From Nonomuraea glycinis (lineage in GTDB: Bacteria > Actinomycetota > Actinomycetes > Streptosporangiales > Streptosporangiaceae): 64,000 bases of DNA. Positions 24,740-33,137 of the stretch are shown here, piece after piece (position 1 is the stretch's first letter; every line of letters begins with the position of its first letter). The DNA is taken from assembly GCF_014646515.1 (NCBI RefSeq), contig NZ_BMNK01000005.1:183710-247709 (forward strand). Direction: 5' to 3'. Both the position numbers and the translations under genes were made by a program. Under the pieces are notes generated by a model, which worked only from the letters and a program-made list of their open reading frames with translations, did no database searches and was not told where the DNA came from.

Positions 24740-26607
24740 CGGGCCGCCCGGGCCAGGCGCAGGCCGGCGGTGTTGTCCTCGGTCGTCAGAGTGGCCAGGA
24801 GGCGGCGGTTGCCGTCGCGGAAGTCCACGGCGAGGAACTCGACCGGTTTCTTGTTCGGGTCAAGGATGATCAGGTGGTCGTCGTCGTACCAGCCCCAGTT
24901 CTCCGCGCTCTTGATCGTGTTCACGTAGGTGGCGACCCGCGCGCCCGTCGCGGGGTCCCACGCGCACTGGGAGCCGCCGCTCGGGCAGTCCGTCATCAGC
25001 AGCCGGCCCGACGGCGAGGTCAGCGCCCGGCCGATGCTCGCCCCGGTCCACGACATCGTCCGCACCTGTCGTCCTTCCAGATCACGAATGCGCAGGCCGG
25101 TGTCGGAGCCGCCGGTGTAGGTGACGGCCACCTGGTCGCCGGAAGGCATCCAGCCGAACGCGCCGGAGCCCTTGTGCCGCCGCTCGTCGGTGTCCACCGT
25201 ACGGACCGCGCGGGTGACCGCGTCCACCACCGCGAACCCGGTCGGCGGCCGGTCCTTGCCCTTCGCGGTCAGCGTGAGCAGCAGCCGCGACGACCCGCGA
25301 TCCCACACCGGTGAGATGGATCGCTTCGGCACCCGGACGGTGAACCGCTCGCCGCTCACCCGGGCGATCAGCGTGAGCTCGGTCTTGGCCAGCAGCGCGT
25401 ACCAGGAGCCGTTGGGCGCGGCGGCCACGTCATCGGCTCGCACACCCGCGTCGACGAACTCGCCGTTCTTGCCGGAGCGCAGCCAGGTGCCGCGCTCGTT
25501 GCGGTAGGCCACGATCCGCTGCAGGTCGTCGGGGTGTTCGTGGAGGGTCAGGCCGATGCCGTTCGCCCGCGTCGTGGTGGCCGGCGACGGCAGGGTGGCG
25601 GGGCCGCTCGCGGTCGCCGACAGGTCGGGCAGCGAGACCGTCGGCACTACCACGGCGGCGGGCGTCGTGACCACCCGCTCGGCGACCACGTGACCCGTGA
25701 CGGCGGCGGCCACCGCCACCGCCACGCCGCCGGCGGCCAGGGTGGCCAGCGCGGCGGGCACGGGCCAGGGCGTCCGGCGGGGCGCGGCCGGCGCCTGGTC
25801 GCCCATGACCGTCTGGGTCGAGTGCCCGACCAGCCGCAGCAGCACCTCGCCGGCCTCGGGCCGCTGGGCCGGATCCTTGGCCAGGCACGCCGCCACGATC
25901 GGGCGCAGGTGTTCTTCGAGCGCCTCCAGTCCGGGCTGGTGCTGGGCGACGCGGTTGACGGTGGCGGCCATCGACTCGCCCTCGAAGGCGTGCGCGCCGG
26001 TGGCGGCGAACAGCAGGGTGGCGGCCCAGGCGAACACGTCCCCCGCCGGCCCCGCGATCCCTCCGGTGACCTGCTCGGGAGCCGTGTAGGCGAGATGGCC
26101 GAGCGCCCGCGTCGCCACCTCGGCCGAGTCGGCCGTACCGAGACCGGACAGGCCGTAGCCGGTCACGGTGATCCCGTCCGCGTCCACGAGCACTGTGCCG
26201 GGGCGCAGGTCGCCGTGCGTGACGCCGCGCTGGTGCAGTCCCACCAGGGCCGAGGCCATCGCGATGCCCAGCCGGTGCAGCGCCGGCCCGGGCCACGGGC
26301 CGGCCCGAGCCACGACCTCCTGCAGCGGCGAGCCCGTGACGTGCTCACTCACCAGGTACGGCCGGTCCGCCAGCACCCCGGTGGCGATCACCCGGGCCAG
26401 CGAGGGGGCGCTGACGTCGGTCAGCGAGGCGGCGATCGTCTCGAAGCCGGCCGATCCGGCCTGCATCCAGGCGATCTCCACCTGGGCGTCGTCAACGGCC
26501 CTAGCCAGGAACACCAGGGCGAGGTCGTCCTCCCGCAGCCGCCCCAGCAGCGAGAACCCGCCGATCTCCGTCGGATCGGCTGGCTGAAGAGAACCGATAG
26601 TGGTCAT
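24736..26607 (-). CDS. Membrane pseudokinase paralogue, first gene of the operon
   Basis: 623 residues with kinase-fold, membrane helix (ALATLAAGGVAVAVAAAVTG) and extracellular propeller-like region (YALLAKTELTLIA, FGWMPSGDQVAVTYTGG). The glycine loop is absent (GRLREDDLALVF), the VAVK lysine is replaced (VEIAWMQ) and DFG is GYG, although HGD keeps the aspartate of HRD. It should not be an active kinase. It is the first gene of a three-kinase operon and is divergent from sulfur leader 2, 182 bp away. Confidence 0.85.
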   Translation of the reverse strand: MTTIGSLQPADPTEIGGFSLLGRLREDDLALVFLARAVDDAQVEIAWMQAGSAGFETIAASLTDVSAPSLARVIATGVLADRPYLVSEHVTGSPLQEVVARAGPWPGPALHRLGIAMASALVGLHQRGVTHGDLRPGTVLVDADGITVTGYGLSGLGTADSAEVATRALGHLAYTAPEQVTGGIAGPAGDVFAWAATLLFAATGAHAFEGESMAATVNRVAQHQPGLEALEEHLRPIVAACLAKDPAQRPEAGEVLLRLVGHSTQTVMGDQAPAAPRRTPWPVPAALATLAAGGVAVAVAAAVTGHVVAERVVTTPAAVVVPTVSLPDLSATASGPATLPSPATTTRANGIGLTLHEHPDDLQRIVAYRNERGTWLRSGKNGEFVDAGVRADDVAAAPNGSWYALLAKTELTLIARVSGERFTVRVPKRSISPVWDRGSSRLLLTLTAKGKDRPPTGFAVVDAVTRAVRTVDTDERRHKGSGAFGWMPSGDQVAVTYTGGSDTGLRIRDLEGRQVRTMSWTGASIGRALTSPSGRLLMTDCPSGGSQCAWDPATGARVATYVNTIKSAENWGWYDDDHLIILDPNKKPVEFLAVDFRDGNRRLLATLTTEDNTAGLRLARAAR

Positions 26608-26727
26608 TGCCTCGGCGATTTCTTCGACAGTTGACGGCCCCGATTATCGGCTACCGGCCTCGAAGAACGAAAGATCCACCATGTAACTTTTCCAGTGTAA
26701 TGCGGTGGTGTCACCCAGTGGCCAAGG

Positions 26728-26752
26728 ATTTCATGCAAAGCTAGTAGGAAAA
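26728..26752 (+). promoter_or_regulatory. Proposed sulfur-regulon operator, leader 2
   Basis: Right arm AGTAGGAAAA (26743-26752) matches 8 of 10 positions of the tauE palindrome arm; the left arm keeps TTC-T-C in register. It ends one base before the -35 box, the same position as in leader 1. Confidence 0.55.
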
Positions 26753-26753
26753 G

Positions 26754-26783
26754 TTGACTTTGTGAGCCCTCGCGCGATAGGTT
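26754..26783 (+). promoter_or_regulatory. Promoter of leader 2
   Basis: TTGACT (26754-26759), 18 nt, TAGGTT (26778-26783), then 6 nt to the ATG of the leader peptide. As in leader 1 this predicts a leaderless transcript. Confidence 0.75.
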
Positions 26784-26789
26784 CTCGGC

Positions 26790-26864
26790 ATGAGTCAGGG
26801 TCTCAACCTCATCAGACGCGCGCACGTGGACTTCGGTCGCGTCGCCAGCGCGCGATGTCGTTGA
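26790..26864 (+). CDS. Cysteine leader peptide 2 of the sulfur operon
   Basis: 24 residues beginning MSQG, with RAHVDFG in the centre and Cys-Arg at the end; 18 residues are identical to the peptide at 7318. The flanking promoter, operator and downstream RNA are also alike, so the two leaders are copies of one regulatory unit. Its function should be to couple translation of the penultimate cysteine codon to expression of the importer and oxidases downstream. Confidence 0.8.
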   Translation: MSQGLNLIRRAHVDFGRVASARCR

Positions 26865-26884
26865 TCAGGAAGGCGTCCCACCTG

Positions 26885-26949
26885 GCGTGACCGATGCCGC
26901 TCACGCTCTCCCCGACCTCCGCTGCCCGCGCATGTCGCTGATCCGTGAG
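26885..26949 (+). promoter_or_regulatory. Candidate RNA switch of leader 2
   Basis: GCGTG (26885-26889) can pair with CACGC (26902-26906), while the overlapping CTCACG (26900-26905) can pair with CGTGAG (26944-26949), which holds the Shine-Dalgarno of the next ORF. The order and pairing logic equal those at 7426-7508. Confidence 0.5.
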
Positions 26950-26958
26950 GACCACCCC

Positions 26959-27135
26959 GTGACCGCTCTCCGGCACGTTCCGCCCGCCGACCCGCCCGTG
27001 CGCGCCGCCTCGGAAGTGGATCCGTACCCAGGTGACACCCACTGGTACGACCTGCCCGACGACGACGCCGAGCCGGAGGAGCGGACGGCCGAGGTCGTCT
27101 CCCGGTGGCGCTTCTGGCGGACCGTCCGCGACTGA
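26959..27135 (+). CDS. Small acidic protein following leader 2
   Basis: 58 residues from GTG 26959, with GAGGA 9 nt upstream inside the proposed switch; longer frames start at 26887 or 26932. The protein is acidic, with PGDTHWYDLPDDDAEPEE in the middle and a Trp/Arg-rich end (SRWRFWRTVRD). There is no signal peptide or membrane segment. I do not recognise a family. It occupies the same place as the 26-codon ORF of leader 1 but is not similar in sequence. Confidence 0.5.
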   Translation: MTALRHVPPADPPVRAASEVDPYPGDTHWYDLPDDDAEPEERTAEVVSRWRFWRTVRD

Positions 27136-27148
27136 CCCCCACCTTTTA

Positions 27149-27180
27149 GGGAGACGTGCCGGATAAATCCGGTACGTCCC
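27149..27180 (+). promoter_or_regulatory. Strong RNA hairpin before the binding-protein gene
   Basis: ACGTGCCGGAT, loop AA, ATCCGGTACGT forms an 11-bp stem with one G-U pair, extended by GGG and CCC across a small bulge. No T-run follows, so it is more likely an mRNA processing or stability element, or a second control point, than a simple terminator. It ends 16 nt before the Shine-Dalgarno of the next gene. Confidence 0.6.
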
Positions 27181-27207
27181 CCACTCATGCAAGAAGGGCC
27201 ATTCCCC

Positions 27208-28845
27208 ATGTCATCATCCACACCGCGGTCGACGATCGCGGCCGGCGTCGCCATGCTCACCGTCGTGGGGCTCCTCGGCGCCTGCGGTGGCGGTGGAGGC
27301 CCTGTCCAGCAGGCGAGCACCGACGGCAAGCCCGTGTACGGCGGCACCCTGACCTACCTGGAGCACCAGCCCCCGACCTGCCTCTACCTGCCGGCCGCGG
27401 GCTTCTATCCCAACGGCGGCATCCTCAACCAGATCACCGACAAGCTCACCTGGCAGAACCCGAAGACGCTGGAGATCGAGCCCTGGATCGCCACCAAGTG
27501 GGAGGTCGGCAAGGACGCCACCGAGTACACCTTCCACCTGCGTGACGGCGTGACCTTCAGCGACGGCACCCCGCTCGACGCCGAGGCCGTCGCGGCCAAC
27601 TTCGACGTGTACGGCCTCGGCGACGACAAGCTGAAGCTGCCCGTCGCCGAGTTCGTCAACAACTACAAGCGCAGCGAGGTCGTCGACCGCCTGACCGTGA
27701 AGTTCTTCTTCGACAAGCCCTCGCCCGGCTTCCTCCAGGGCACGTCGGTCATCGGCGCGGGCCTGGTCTCGAAGAAGACGATCTCGCTGCCGTACGAAGA
27801 GCAGTGCCAGTTGAAGAACATCGCCGGGTCCGGACCGTTCACGGTCAAGAACCAGGTCATCGACAAGCAGATCGACCTGGCCGCCCGCAAGGACTACAAC
27901 TGGGCGCCGAAGTCGTCGCAGCACCAGGGGCGCGCCTACCTCGACGAGATCAAGGTCATCGTGACGCCCGAGGACAACGTGCGCGTCGGCGCGCTGACCT
28001 CCGGCCAGGCGGACTTCGTCCGCTACGTGCAGGCCTACGACGAGGAGACGGTCAAGAGCGCCGGCCACACCATCTACGCCGAGCCGACCAGGGGCGTCAA
28101 CAACGGCCTGTACCTGCGGCCGGGCAACAGCATTTTGAAGGACCTCGACGTCCGCAAGGCGCTGCAGGCCGGGACCGACGCCAAGGAGGTCGTCGACACC
28201 CTGTTCACGCCCAGCTATCCGCTCGCCACCTCGGTGCTCAGCCATCTCGCCCAGGGTTACGTGGATCTGTCCAAGGAGCTCGCCTACGACCCGGCCAAGG
28301 CCAACGCCCTGCTCGACAAGGCCGGCTGGGTGCGCGGCGCCGACGGCATCCGCGCCAAGGACAGCGTGAAACTGCAGCTCGGCGTGTTCATCGCGGGCCC
28401 GCAGCCGCTGTCGAAGCAGACCCTGGAGCTGATCGGCCAGCAGTGGGCCAAGCTCGGCGTGAAGCTGGAGATCCGTCCCGCCGACGCCGGCACCCAGGCC
28501 GTGGACATCAAGAACGCCGAGAAGACCGCGCTCGCGCACACCATGGTCGGACGTGCCGACCAGGACGTGATCAAGAGTCAGTTCCACAGCGAGAACCGCG
28601 ACGTCATCCTCTCCCAGGACGAGAAGCTGGACCGGCTGCTGGAGCAGGAGTCGGCCGAGCCCGACACCGCCGCGCGCAACGCCAAGGTCGCCGAGATCCA
28701 GCGCTACGTGATCGAGCAGGGCTACACGATCCCGCTGTTCGAGGAGCCGCAGGTGTACGGCGGGGCGCCGCACGTGCACGGGGTCGCGTTCGAGGCGGTC
28801 GCCAGGCCGGCGTTCTACTCGGCCTGGAAGTCGAACCAGGACTAG
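27208..28845 (+). CDS. ABC importer substrate-binding lipoprotein (KPN_01854-type)
   Basis: 545 residues from ATG 27208 (AAGAAGGG upstream), preferred over ATG 27187. The signal peptide ends in the lipobox LLGACG (lipidated Cys26), followed by a glycine run. The mature part is a family 5 binder; YGGTLTYLEHQPPTCLYLPAAGFYPNGG at its start fits, from memory, the KPN_01854 binding-protein family, which always travels with a specific luciferase-like monooxygenase and two AhpD-fold proteins, as seen here. Substrate unknown; an organosulfur compound is likely given the cysteine leader. Confidence 0.88.
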   Translation: MSSSTPRSTIAAGVAMLTVVGLLGACGGGGGPVQQASTDGKPVYGGTLTYLEHQPPTCLYLPAAGFYPNGGILNQITDKLTWQNPKTLEIEPWIATKWEVGKDATEYTFHLRDGVTFSDGTPLDAEAVAANFDVYGLGDDKLKLPVAEFVNNYKRSEVVDRLTVKFFFDKPSPGFLQGTSVIGAGLVSKKTISLPYEEQCQLKNIAGSGPFTVKNQVIDKQIDLAARKDYNWAPKSSQHQGRAYLDEIKVIVTPEDNVRVGALTSGQADFVRYVQAYDEETVKSAGHTIYAEPTRGVNNGLYLRPGNSILKDLDVRKALQAGTDAKEVVDTLFTPSYPLATSVLSHLAQGYVDLSKELAYDPAKANALLDKAGWVRGADGIRAKDSVKLQLGVFIAGPQPLSKQTLELIGQQWAKLGVKLEIRPADAGTQAVDIKNAEKTALAHTMVGRADQDVIKSQFHSENRDVILSQDEKLDRLLEQESAEPDTAARNAKVAEIQRYVIEQGYTIPLFEEPQVYGGAPHVHGVAFEAVARPAFYSAWKSNQD

Positions 28846-28847
28846 AG

Positions 28848-29780
28848 ATGACCAGATATCTCCTGTCCAGGGTCGGGCAGGCGGCGCTCGTCCTGTGGGC
28901 CGCCTTCACGGCCGGCTACATCCTGCTGCAGCTGCTGCCGGGCGACTCGGTCCTGATCAAGTTCCAGAACCCGGAGCTCGGCCTGTCGCCGGAGCAGATC
29001 GCGGAGATCCGCGCGTACTACTCGGGCGGGAACCCGCCCCTCGTGGACTACCTGCACACCCTGCTCGGCTTCGCCCGCGGCAGCTTCGGCTACTCGATCG
29101 ACACCGGCACCCCCGTGGTCGAACGGCTGGCCGAGGCGCTGCCGGAGACGGCCAAGCTGGCCTCGGCCGGATTCCTGCTGGCGGTGCTGATCGCCCTGGT
29201 GATCGCGTTCGCGGCCGGCTACAGCAGGACCTCGTGGATCAGGGGCGCGCTGCTGTCCATGCCGTCGCTGTTCGTGTCGGTCCCGGTGTTCTGGCTGGGC
29301 ATCGTGCTGATCCAGGTGTTCTCGTTCCGGCTCGGCCTGGTGCCCGTCATCGGGGGCAGCCCGGCGCAGCAGCTCATCCTGCCGGTGCTGACGCTGGCGG
29401 TGCCCATCTCGGCGCCGATCGCCCAGGTGCTGGCCCGCAGCATCGACCAGGTCTACACCCAGCCGTTCGTGCCGGTGGTCGCGGCCAAGGGCGCGTCCCG
29501 GTGGTGGATCCTGTGGCGGCATGTCGCCAGGAACGCGGTGCTGCCGACGCTGACCATGGCGGGGCTGACGATCGGCGAGCTGATCGCGGGCTCGGTCGTG
29601 ACCGAGACGGTGTTCGGCCGCAACGGCATCGGCCGGCTGACCGAGCAGGCCGTCAACGCGCAGGACACGCCGGTGATGCTCGCCATCGTGGTGCTCGCCG
29701 CGACCGTGTTCGTGCTGGTCAACCTGGTCATCGACCTGCTGTTCCCGGTGCTCGACCCACGACTTGAGGTGGCGGCGTGA
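28848..29780 (+). CDS. ABC importer permease, DppB type
   Basis: 310 residues, two bases after the stop of the binding-protein gene. Six membrane helices; the loop KGASRWWILWRHVARNAVLPTLT and the helix LIAGSVVTETVFGRNGIGRL are standard. It forms the translocation pore with the next gene product. Confidence 0.9.
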   Translation: MTRYLLSRVGQAALVLWAAFTAGYILLQLLPGDSVLIKFQNPELGLSPEQIAEIRAYYSGGNPPLVDYLHTLLGFARGSFGYSIDTGTPVVERLAEALPETAKLASAGFLLAVLIALVIAFAAGYSRTSWIRGALLSMPSLFVSVPVFWLGIVLIQVFSFRLGLVPVIGGSPAQQLILPVLTLAVPISAPIAQVLARSIDQVYTQPFVPVVAAKGASRWWILWRHVARNAVLPTLTMAGLTIGELIAGSVVTETVFGRNGIGRLTEQAVNAQDTPVMLAIVVLAATVFVLVNLVIDLLFPVLDPRLEVAA

Positions 29781-30586
29781 ACAGGCCGAAGATCGGACTG
29801 GTCCTCGCGTGGCTGGTGATCGGCGTCGCGCTGCTCTGGGCCGTCGTGCCGGGGGTGTTCACCGGCCACGACCCGATCGCCGGCGTGCCGGCCGAGAAGC
29901 TCCAGGCGCCGAGCGGGCAGCACCTGTTCGGCACCGACGCCGTGGGCCGCGACCTGTTCGCCCGGGTGGTGCACGGGGCCGTGCACTCCCTGTCGGGGGC
30001 GTTCGTGGCGGTCGGCGTGGGACTGCTCCTCGGCACCCTGCTCGGGCTGCTGGCCGGGTCGGCCGGCGGCCTGCTCGACGACGCGATCATGCGGTTCGTC
30101 GACGTGCTGCTGTCGGTCCCCGGACTGCTCCTCGCGCTGACGGTGATCATTCTGCTCGGTCCCGGCACGGTCAACGTGGCCATCGCGGTCGGGATCGGCT
30201 CGGTCGCGGCGTTCGCCAGGCTGTCCCGCGCCGAGGTGGTGCGGGTGCGGCGCACCGACTACGTCGAGGCCGCGTTCGGCAGCGGCGGCCGGTACACGAC
30301 CGTGCTGCGCCGGCACGTGCTGCCGAACTCCCTCGGCCCCGTCATCGCGCTCGCCGCCCTGCAGTTCGGGCTGGCGATCCTGGCCATCTCGACGCTCGGC
30401 TTCCTCGGGTACGGCGCGGAGCCGCCCACCCCGGAATGGGGGCTGCTCATCTCCGAAGGGCGCAACTATCTGGCCACGTCCTGGTGGCTGACCTCGCTGC
30501 CGGGCGCCGTGGTGGTCTCGGTGGTGCTCGCCGCCGGCCGCATCAGCCGCTCGCTCGGGGCCGACCTCGGAAAGGACCGGGCATGA
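29777..30586 (+). CDS. ABC importer permease, DppC type
   Basis: 269 residues from GTG 29777, overlapping the previous stop by GTGA. The motifs HLFGTDAVGRDLFARVVHGAVHSLSG and STLGFLGYGAEPPTPEWGLLISEGRNYL identify the second permease of the peptide/nickel class. Its stop overlaps the ATPase start. Confidence 0.9.
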   Translation: MNRPKIGLVLAWLVIGVALLWAVVPGVFTGHDPIAGVPAEKLQAPSGQHLFGTDAVGRDLFARVVHGAVHSLSGAFVAVGVGLLLGTLLGLLAGSAGGLLDDAIMRFVDVLLSVPGLLLALTVIILLGPGTVNVAIAVGIGSVAAFARLSRAEVVRVRRTDYVEAAFGSGGRYTTVLRRHVLPNSLGPVIALAALQFGLAILAISTLGFLGYGAEPPTPEWGLLISEGRNYLATSWWLTSLPGAVVVSVVLAAGRISRSLGADLGKDRA

Positions 30587-32139
30587 GCCTGCTCGACGTA
30601 CGCGATCTCGCGGTCTCCTACAACGGCAGGCGCGCGGTCGAGGGAATCTCCTTCACCGTGGAGCCGGGCGAGACCGTCGCCGTCGTCGGCGAGTCGGGCT
30701 CCGGCAAGTCGACCACGGCGCACGCCATCATCGGGCTGCTGCCCGGGAACGCCACCGTGGACCAGGGCCAGATCCTGCTCGGCGACACCGACCTGGCCAC
30801 CTGGTCCTCGCGGCGGATGGAGTCGGTGCGCGGCGTGCGGATCGGCCTGGTCCCGCAGGACCCGGCCAACTCGCTGGACCCGGTCAAGACCATCGGCGCC
30901 CAGGTCGGCGAGGTGCTGCGCATCCACCGGCGCGGCGACCGCCGCACGATCGCCCGCCGGGTCGTCGACCTGCTCACCCGCGTCGGCCTGCCGGAGGCGG
31001 AGGCGCTGGCCCGCAGGTACCCGCACGAACTGTCGGGCGGGATGCGCCAGCGGGTGCTCATCGCCATCGCGATCGCCCTGGAGCCCAGCCTCATCATCGC
31101 CGACGAGCCCACCAGCGCCCTGGACGTCACCGTGCAGCGGCGCATCCTGGACCTCATCGACGATCTGCGCACCGAGTTCGGCACGGCCGTGCTGCTGGTG
31201 ACCCACGACCTGGGCGTGGCCGCCGACCGCTCGGACCGGCTGGTCGTCATGAAGGACGGCCGGATCGAGGAGCAGGGGCCGAGCGCGGCCGTGCTGGCCG
31301 ATCCGCGGGCCGCCTACACCAAGCAGTTGCTGCACGACGCGCCCGCCCTGTCGGTACGCGAGTTCCGGACGGCCGAACCGCCCGTCCGTGAGCCCGCCAT
31401 CGTGGTCCGGGACCTGGTCAAGGAGTTCCGGGCCGGGCCCAGTGCCGTCTCCCGCGCGGTCGACGGGGTCTCCTTCGAGGTCGCGCACGGCACCACGCAC
31501 GCGCTGGTGGGCGAGTCCGGATCGGGTAAGACCACCACGGCGCGGATGGTGGTGCGCCTGACCCGGCCCACGTCGGGGACGGTGGAGATCGCCGGCGCCG
31601 GTCCGGGCCGGCTCTTCCGCCGTCATGTGCAACTCGTCTACCAGAACCCGTACGGCTCGCTGGATCCCCGGCAGTCCGTCGCGGAGATCGTGGAGGAACC
31701 GCTGCGTAATTTCCGGCTCGGCGACCGCGCCGCGCGCCGTGCGCGCGTCGGCGACCTGCTGGAGCGGGTGGCGCTGCCCAAGGACCTGCTCACGCGCAAG
31801 CCGCGCGAGCTGTCCGGCGGACAGCGGCAGCGGGTGGCCATCGCCCGCGCCCTGGCCGTCGAACCGGAGGTGGTGGTGCTCGACGAGGCGGTCTCCGCCC
31901 TCGACGTCACCGTACAGGCGCAGATCCTCGACCTGCTCGAACAGCTCCAGCGCGAGCTGGGGCTGACCTACCTGTTCATCTCGCACGATCTGGCGGTGGT
32001 CCGCCAGATCTCGCACACCGTCTCCGTCATGAACCAAGGAAGAATCGTGGAATCCGGAAGCACATCACAGGTCTTCACCGACCCAGGGCATGAGTACACC
32101 CGCGAGCTGCTGGCGGCGATCCCGGAGCCGGTGCGATGA
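30583..32139 (+). CDS. Fused DppD-DppF ABC ATPase
   Basis: 518 residues carrying two full ABC domains: Walker A GESGSGKS/GESGSGKT, signatures LSGGMRQRV and LSGGQRQRV, Walker [13 protein letters not shown] and VVVLDEAVSALD. In the second Walker B motif DEP is DEA, which should still be functional because the catalytic Glu is kept. The linker is short and lacks the repeat seen in the first cluster's ATPase. It overlaps both neighbours by ATGA. Confidence 0.92.
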   Translation: MSLLDVRDLAVSYNGRRAVEGISFTVEPGETVAVVGESGSGKSTTAHAIIGLLPGNATVDQGQILLGDTDLATWSSRRMESVRGVRIGLVPQDPANSLDPVKTIGAQVGEVLRIHRRGDRRTIARRVVDLLTRVGLPEAEALARRYPHELSGGMRQRVLIAIAIALEPSLIIADEPTSALDVTVQRRILDLIDDLRTEFGTAVLLVTHDLGVAADRSDRLVVMKDGRIEEQGPSAAVLADPRAAYTKQLLHDAPALSVREFRTAEPPVREPAIVVRDLVKEFRAGPSAVSRAVDGVSFEVAHGTTHALVGESGSGKTTTARMVVRLTRPTSGTVEIAGAGPGRLFRRHVQLVYQNPYGSLDPRQSVAEIVEEPLRNFRLGDRAARRARVGDLLERVALPKDLLTRKPRELSGGQRQRVAIARALAVEPEVVVLDEAVSALDVTVQAQILDLLEQLQRELGLTYLFISHDLAVVRQISHTVSVMNQGRIVESGSTSQVFTDPGHEYTRELLAAIPEPVR

Positions 32140-33137
32140 GGCTGGGCTTCTTCAGCCGGCTGCTCGACGACGTGCCGCCGGGGGAGCGCTACCGGCTGGC
32201 CGCCGAGCAGATCCGGCACGCCGAGGCCGCCGGGTTCGACTCGGCGTGGGTCGCGCAGCACCACTTCGACGGCGCCGAGGGCGGCCTGCCCGCGCCCCTG
32301 GTGTTCCTCGCCCACGTCGCGGCCGTGACCAGCCGCATCCGCCTCGGCACGGGCATCATCACGCTGCCCCTCGAACACCCGGTGCGGGTGGCCGAGGACG
32401 CCGCGGTGCTCGACCTGCTGACCGGGGGCCGGCTGGAGGTGGGCGTCGGCAGCGGCGGCACGCCGTCGTCGTTCACCCCCTTCGGCCACGACAGCGCGAA
32501 CCGCTCCGCCGTCTACGCCGAGCACCTGGCCGTGCTCGTCAACGCCTGGTCCGGGGAGGACCTGGGCGCGGGCAACCGGCTCTACCCGCCGGCGCCCCGG
32601 CTGCTCGGCGCCATCTGGGAGGCGACGTTCTCGGTCGGCGGCGGCGCCCGCGCGGGCCGGGCGGGCAACGGGCTGATGCTGTCGCGCACCCAGCCGCGCC
32701 CCGTGGACGATCCGCAGGCGACGCTGGCGCGGATCCAGCGGCCCATCGTGGACGCCTACTACGAGAACCTGCCGCCGGGCGTCACCCCGCGGATCATGGC
32801 CTCGCGGACCGCGTTCGTGGCCGACAGCCGGGCCGAGGCGCTGCGCTACGCCGAGCTCGGCCTGGGCCGGGGCAGGTTGCCGTTCGAACTGCCGGACAGC
32901 GACCTCGACCAGCGGATCGCCGCGTTCGACGTGCACGTCGGCACGCCGCAGGACGTCATCGACAGCCTGCGGGCCGACCCGACGCTGGAGCGGGTGACCG
33001 ACCTGGTCTTCCAGGCGCACTCGGTCGACCCGCCGCACCCGCTCATCCTCCGCTCGATCGAGCTGCTGGCGACCGAGGTCGCGCCCGCGCTCGGCTGGAC
33101 GCCACGGCCCGCCGCCACCGAATGGAGCACGACATGA
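32136..33137 (+). CDS. Luciferase-like FMN monooxygenase (KPN_01858-type)
   Basis: 333 residues with AGFDSAWVAQHHFDGAEGGLPAP, SRIRLGTGIITLPLEHPVRVAEDAAVLDLLTGGRLEVGVGSGG and a C-terminal VGTPQDVIDSLRADP. Its place directly between the importer and two AhpD-fold genes fits, from memory, the KPN_01858 family. No flavin reductase is encoded in this operon, so it may rely on the one at 7596. It overlaps the flanking genes by ATGA. Confidence 0.87.
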   Translation: MRLGFFSRLLDDVPPGERYRLAAEQIRHAEAAGFDSAWVAQHHFDGAEGGLPAPLVFLAHVAAVTSRIRLGTGIITLPLEHPVRVAEDAAVLDLLTGGRLEVGVGSGGTPSSFTPFGHDSANRSAVYAEHLAVLVNAWSGEDLGAGNRLYPPAPRLLGAIWEATFSVGGGARAGRAGNGLMLSRTQPRPVDDPQATLARIQRPIVDAYYENLPPGVTPRIMASRTAFVADSRAEALRYAELGLGRGRLPFELPDSDLDQRIAAFDVHVGTPQDVIDSLRADPTLERVTDLVFQAHSVDPPHPLILRSIELLATEVAPALGWTPRPAATEWSTT

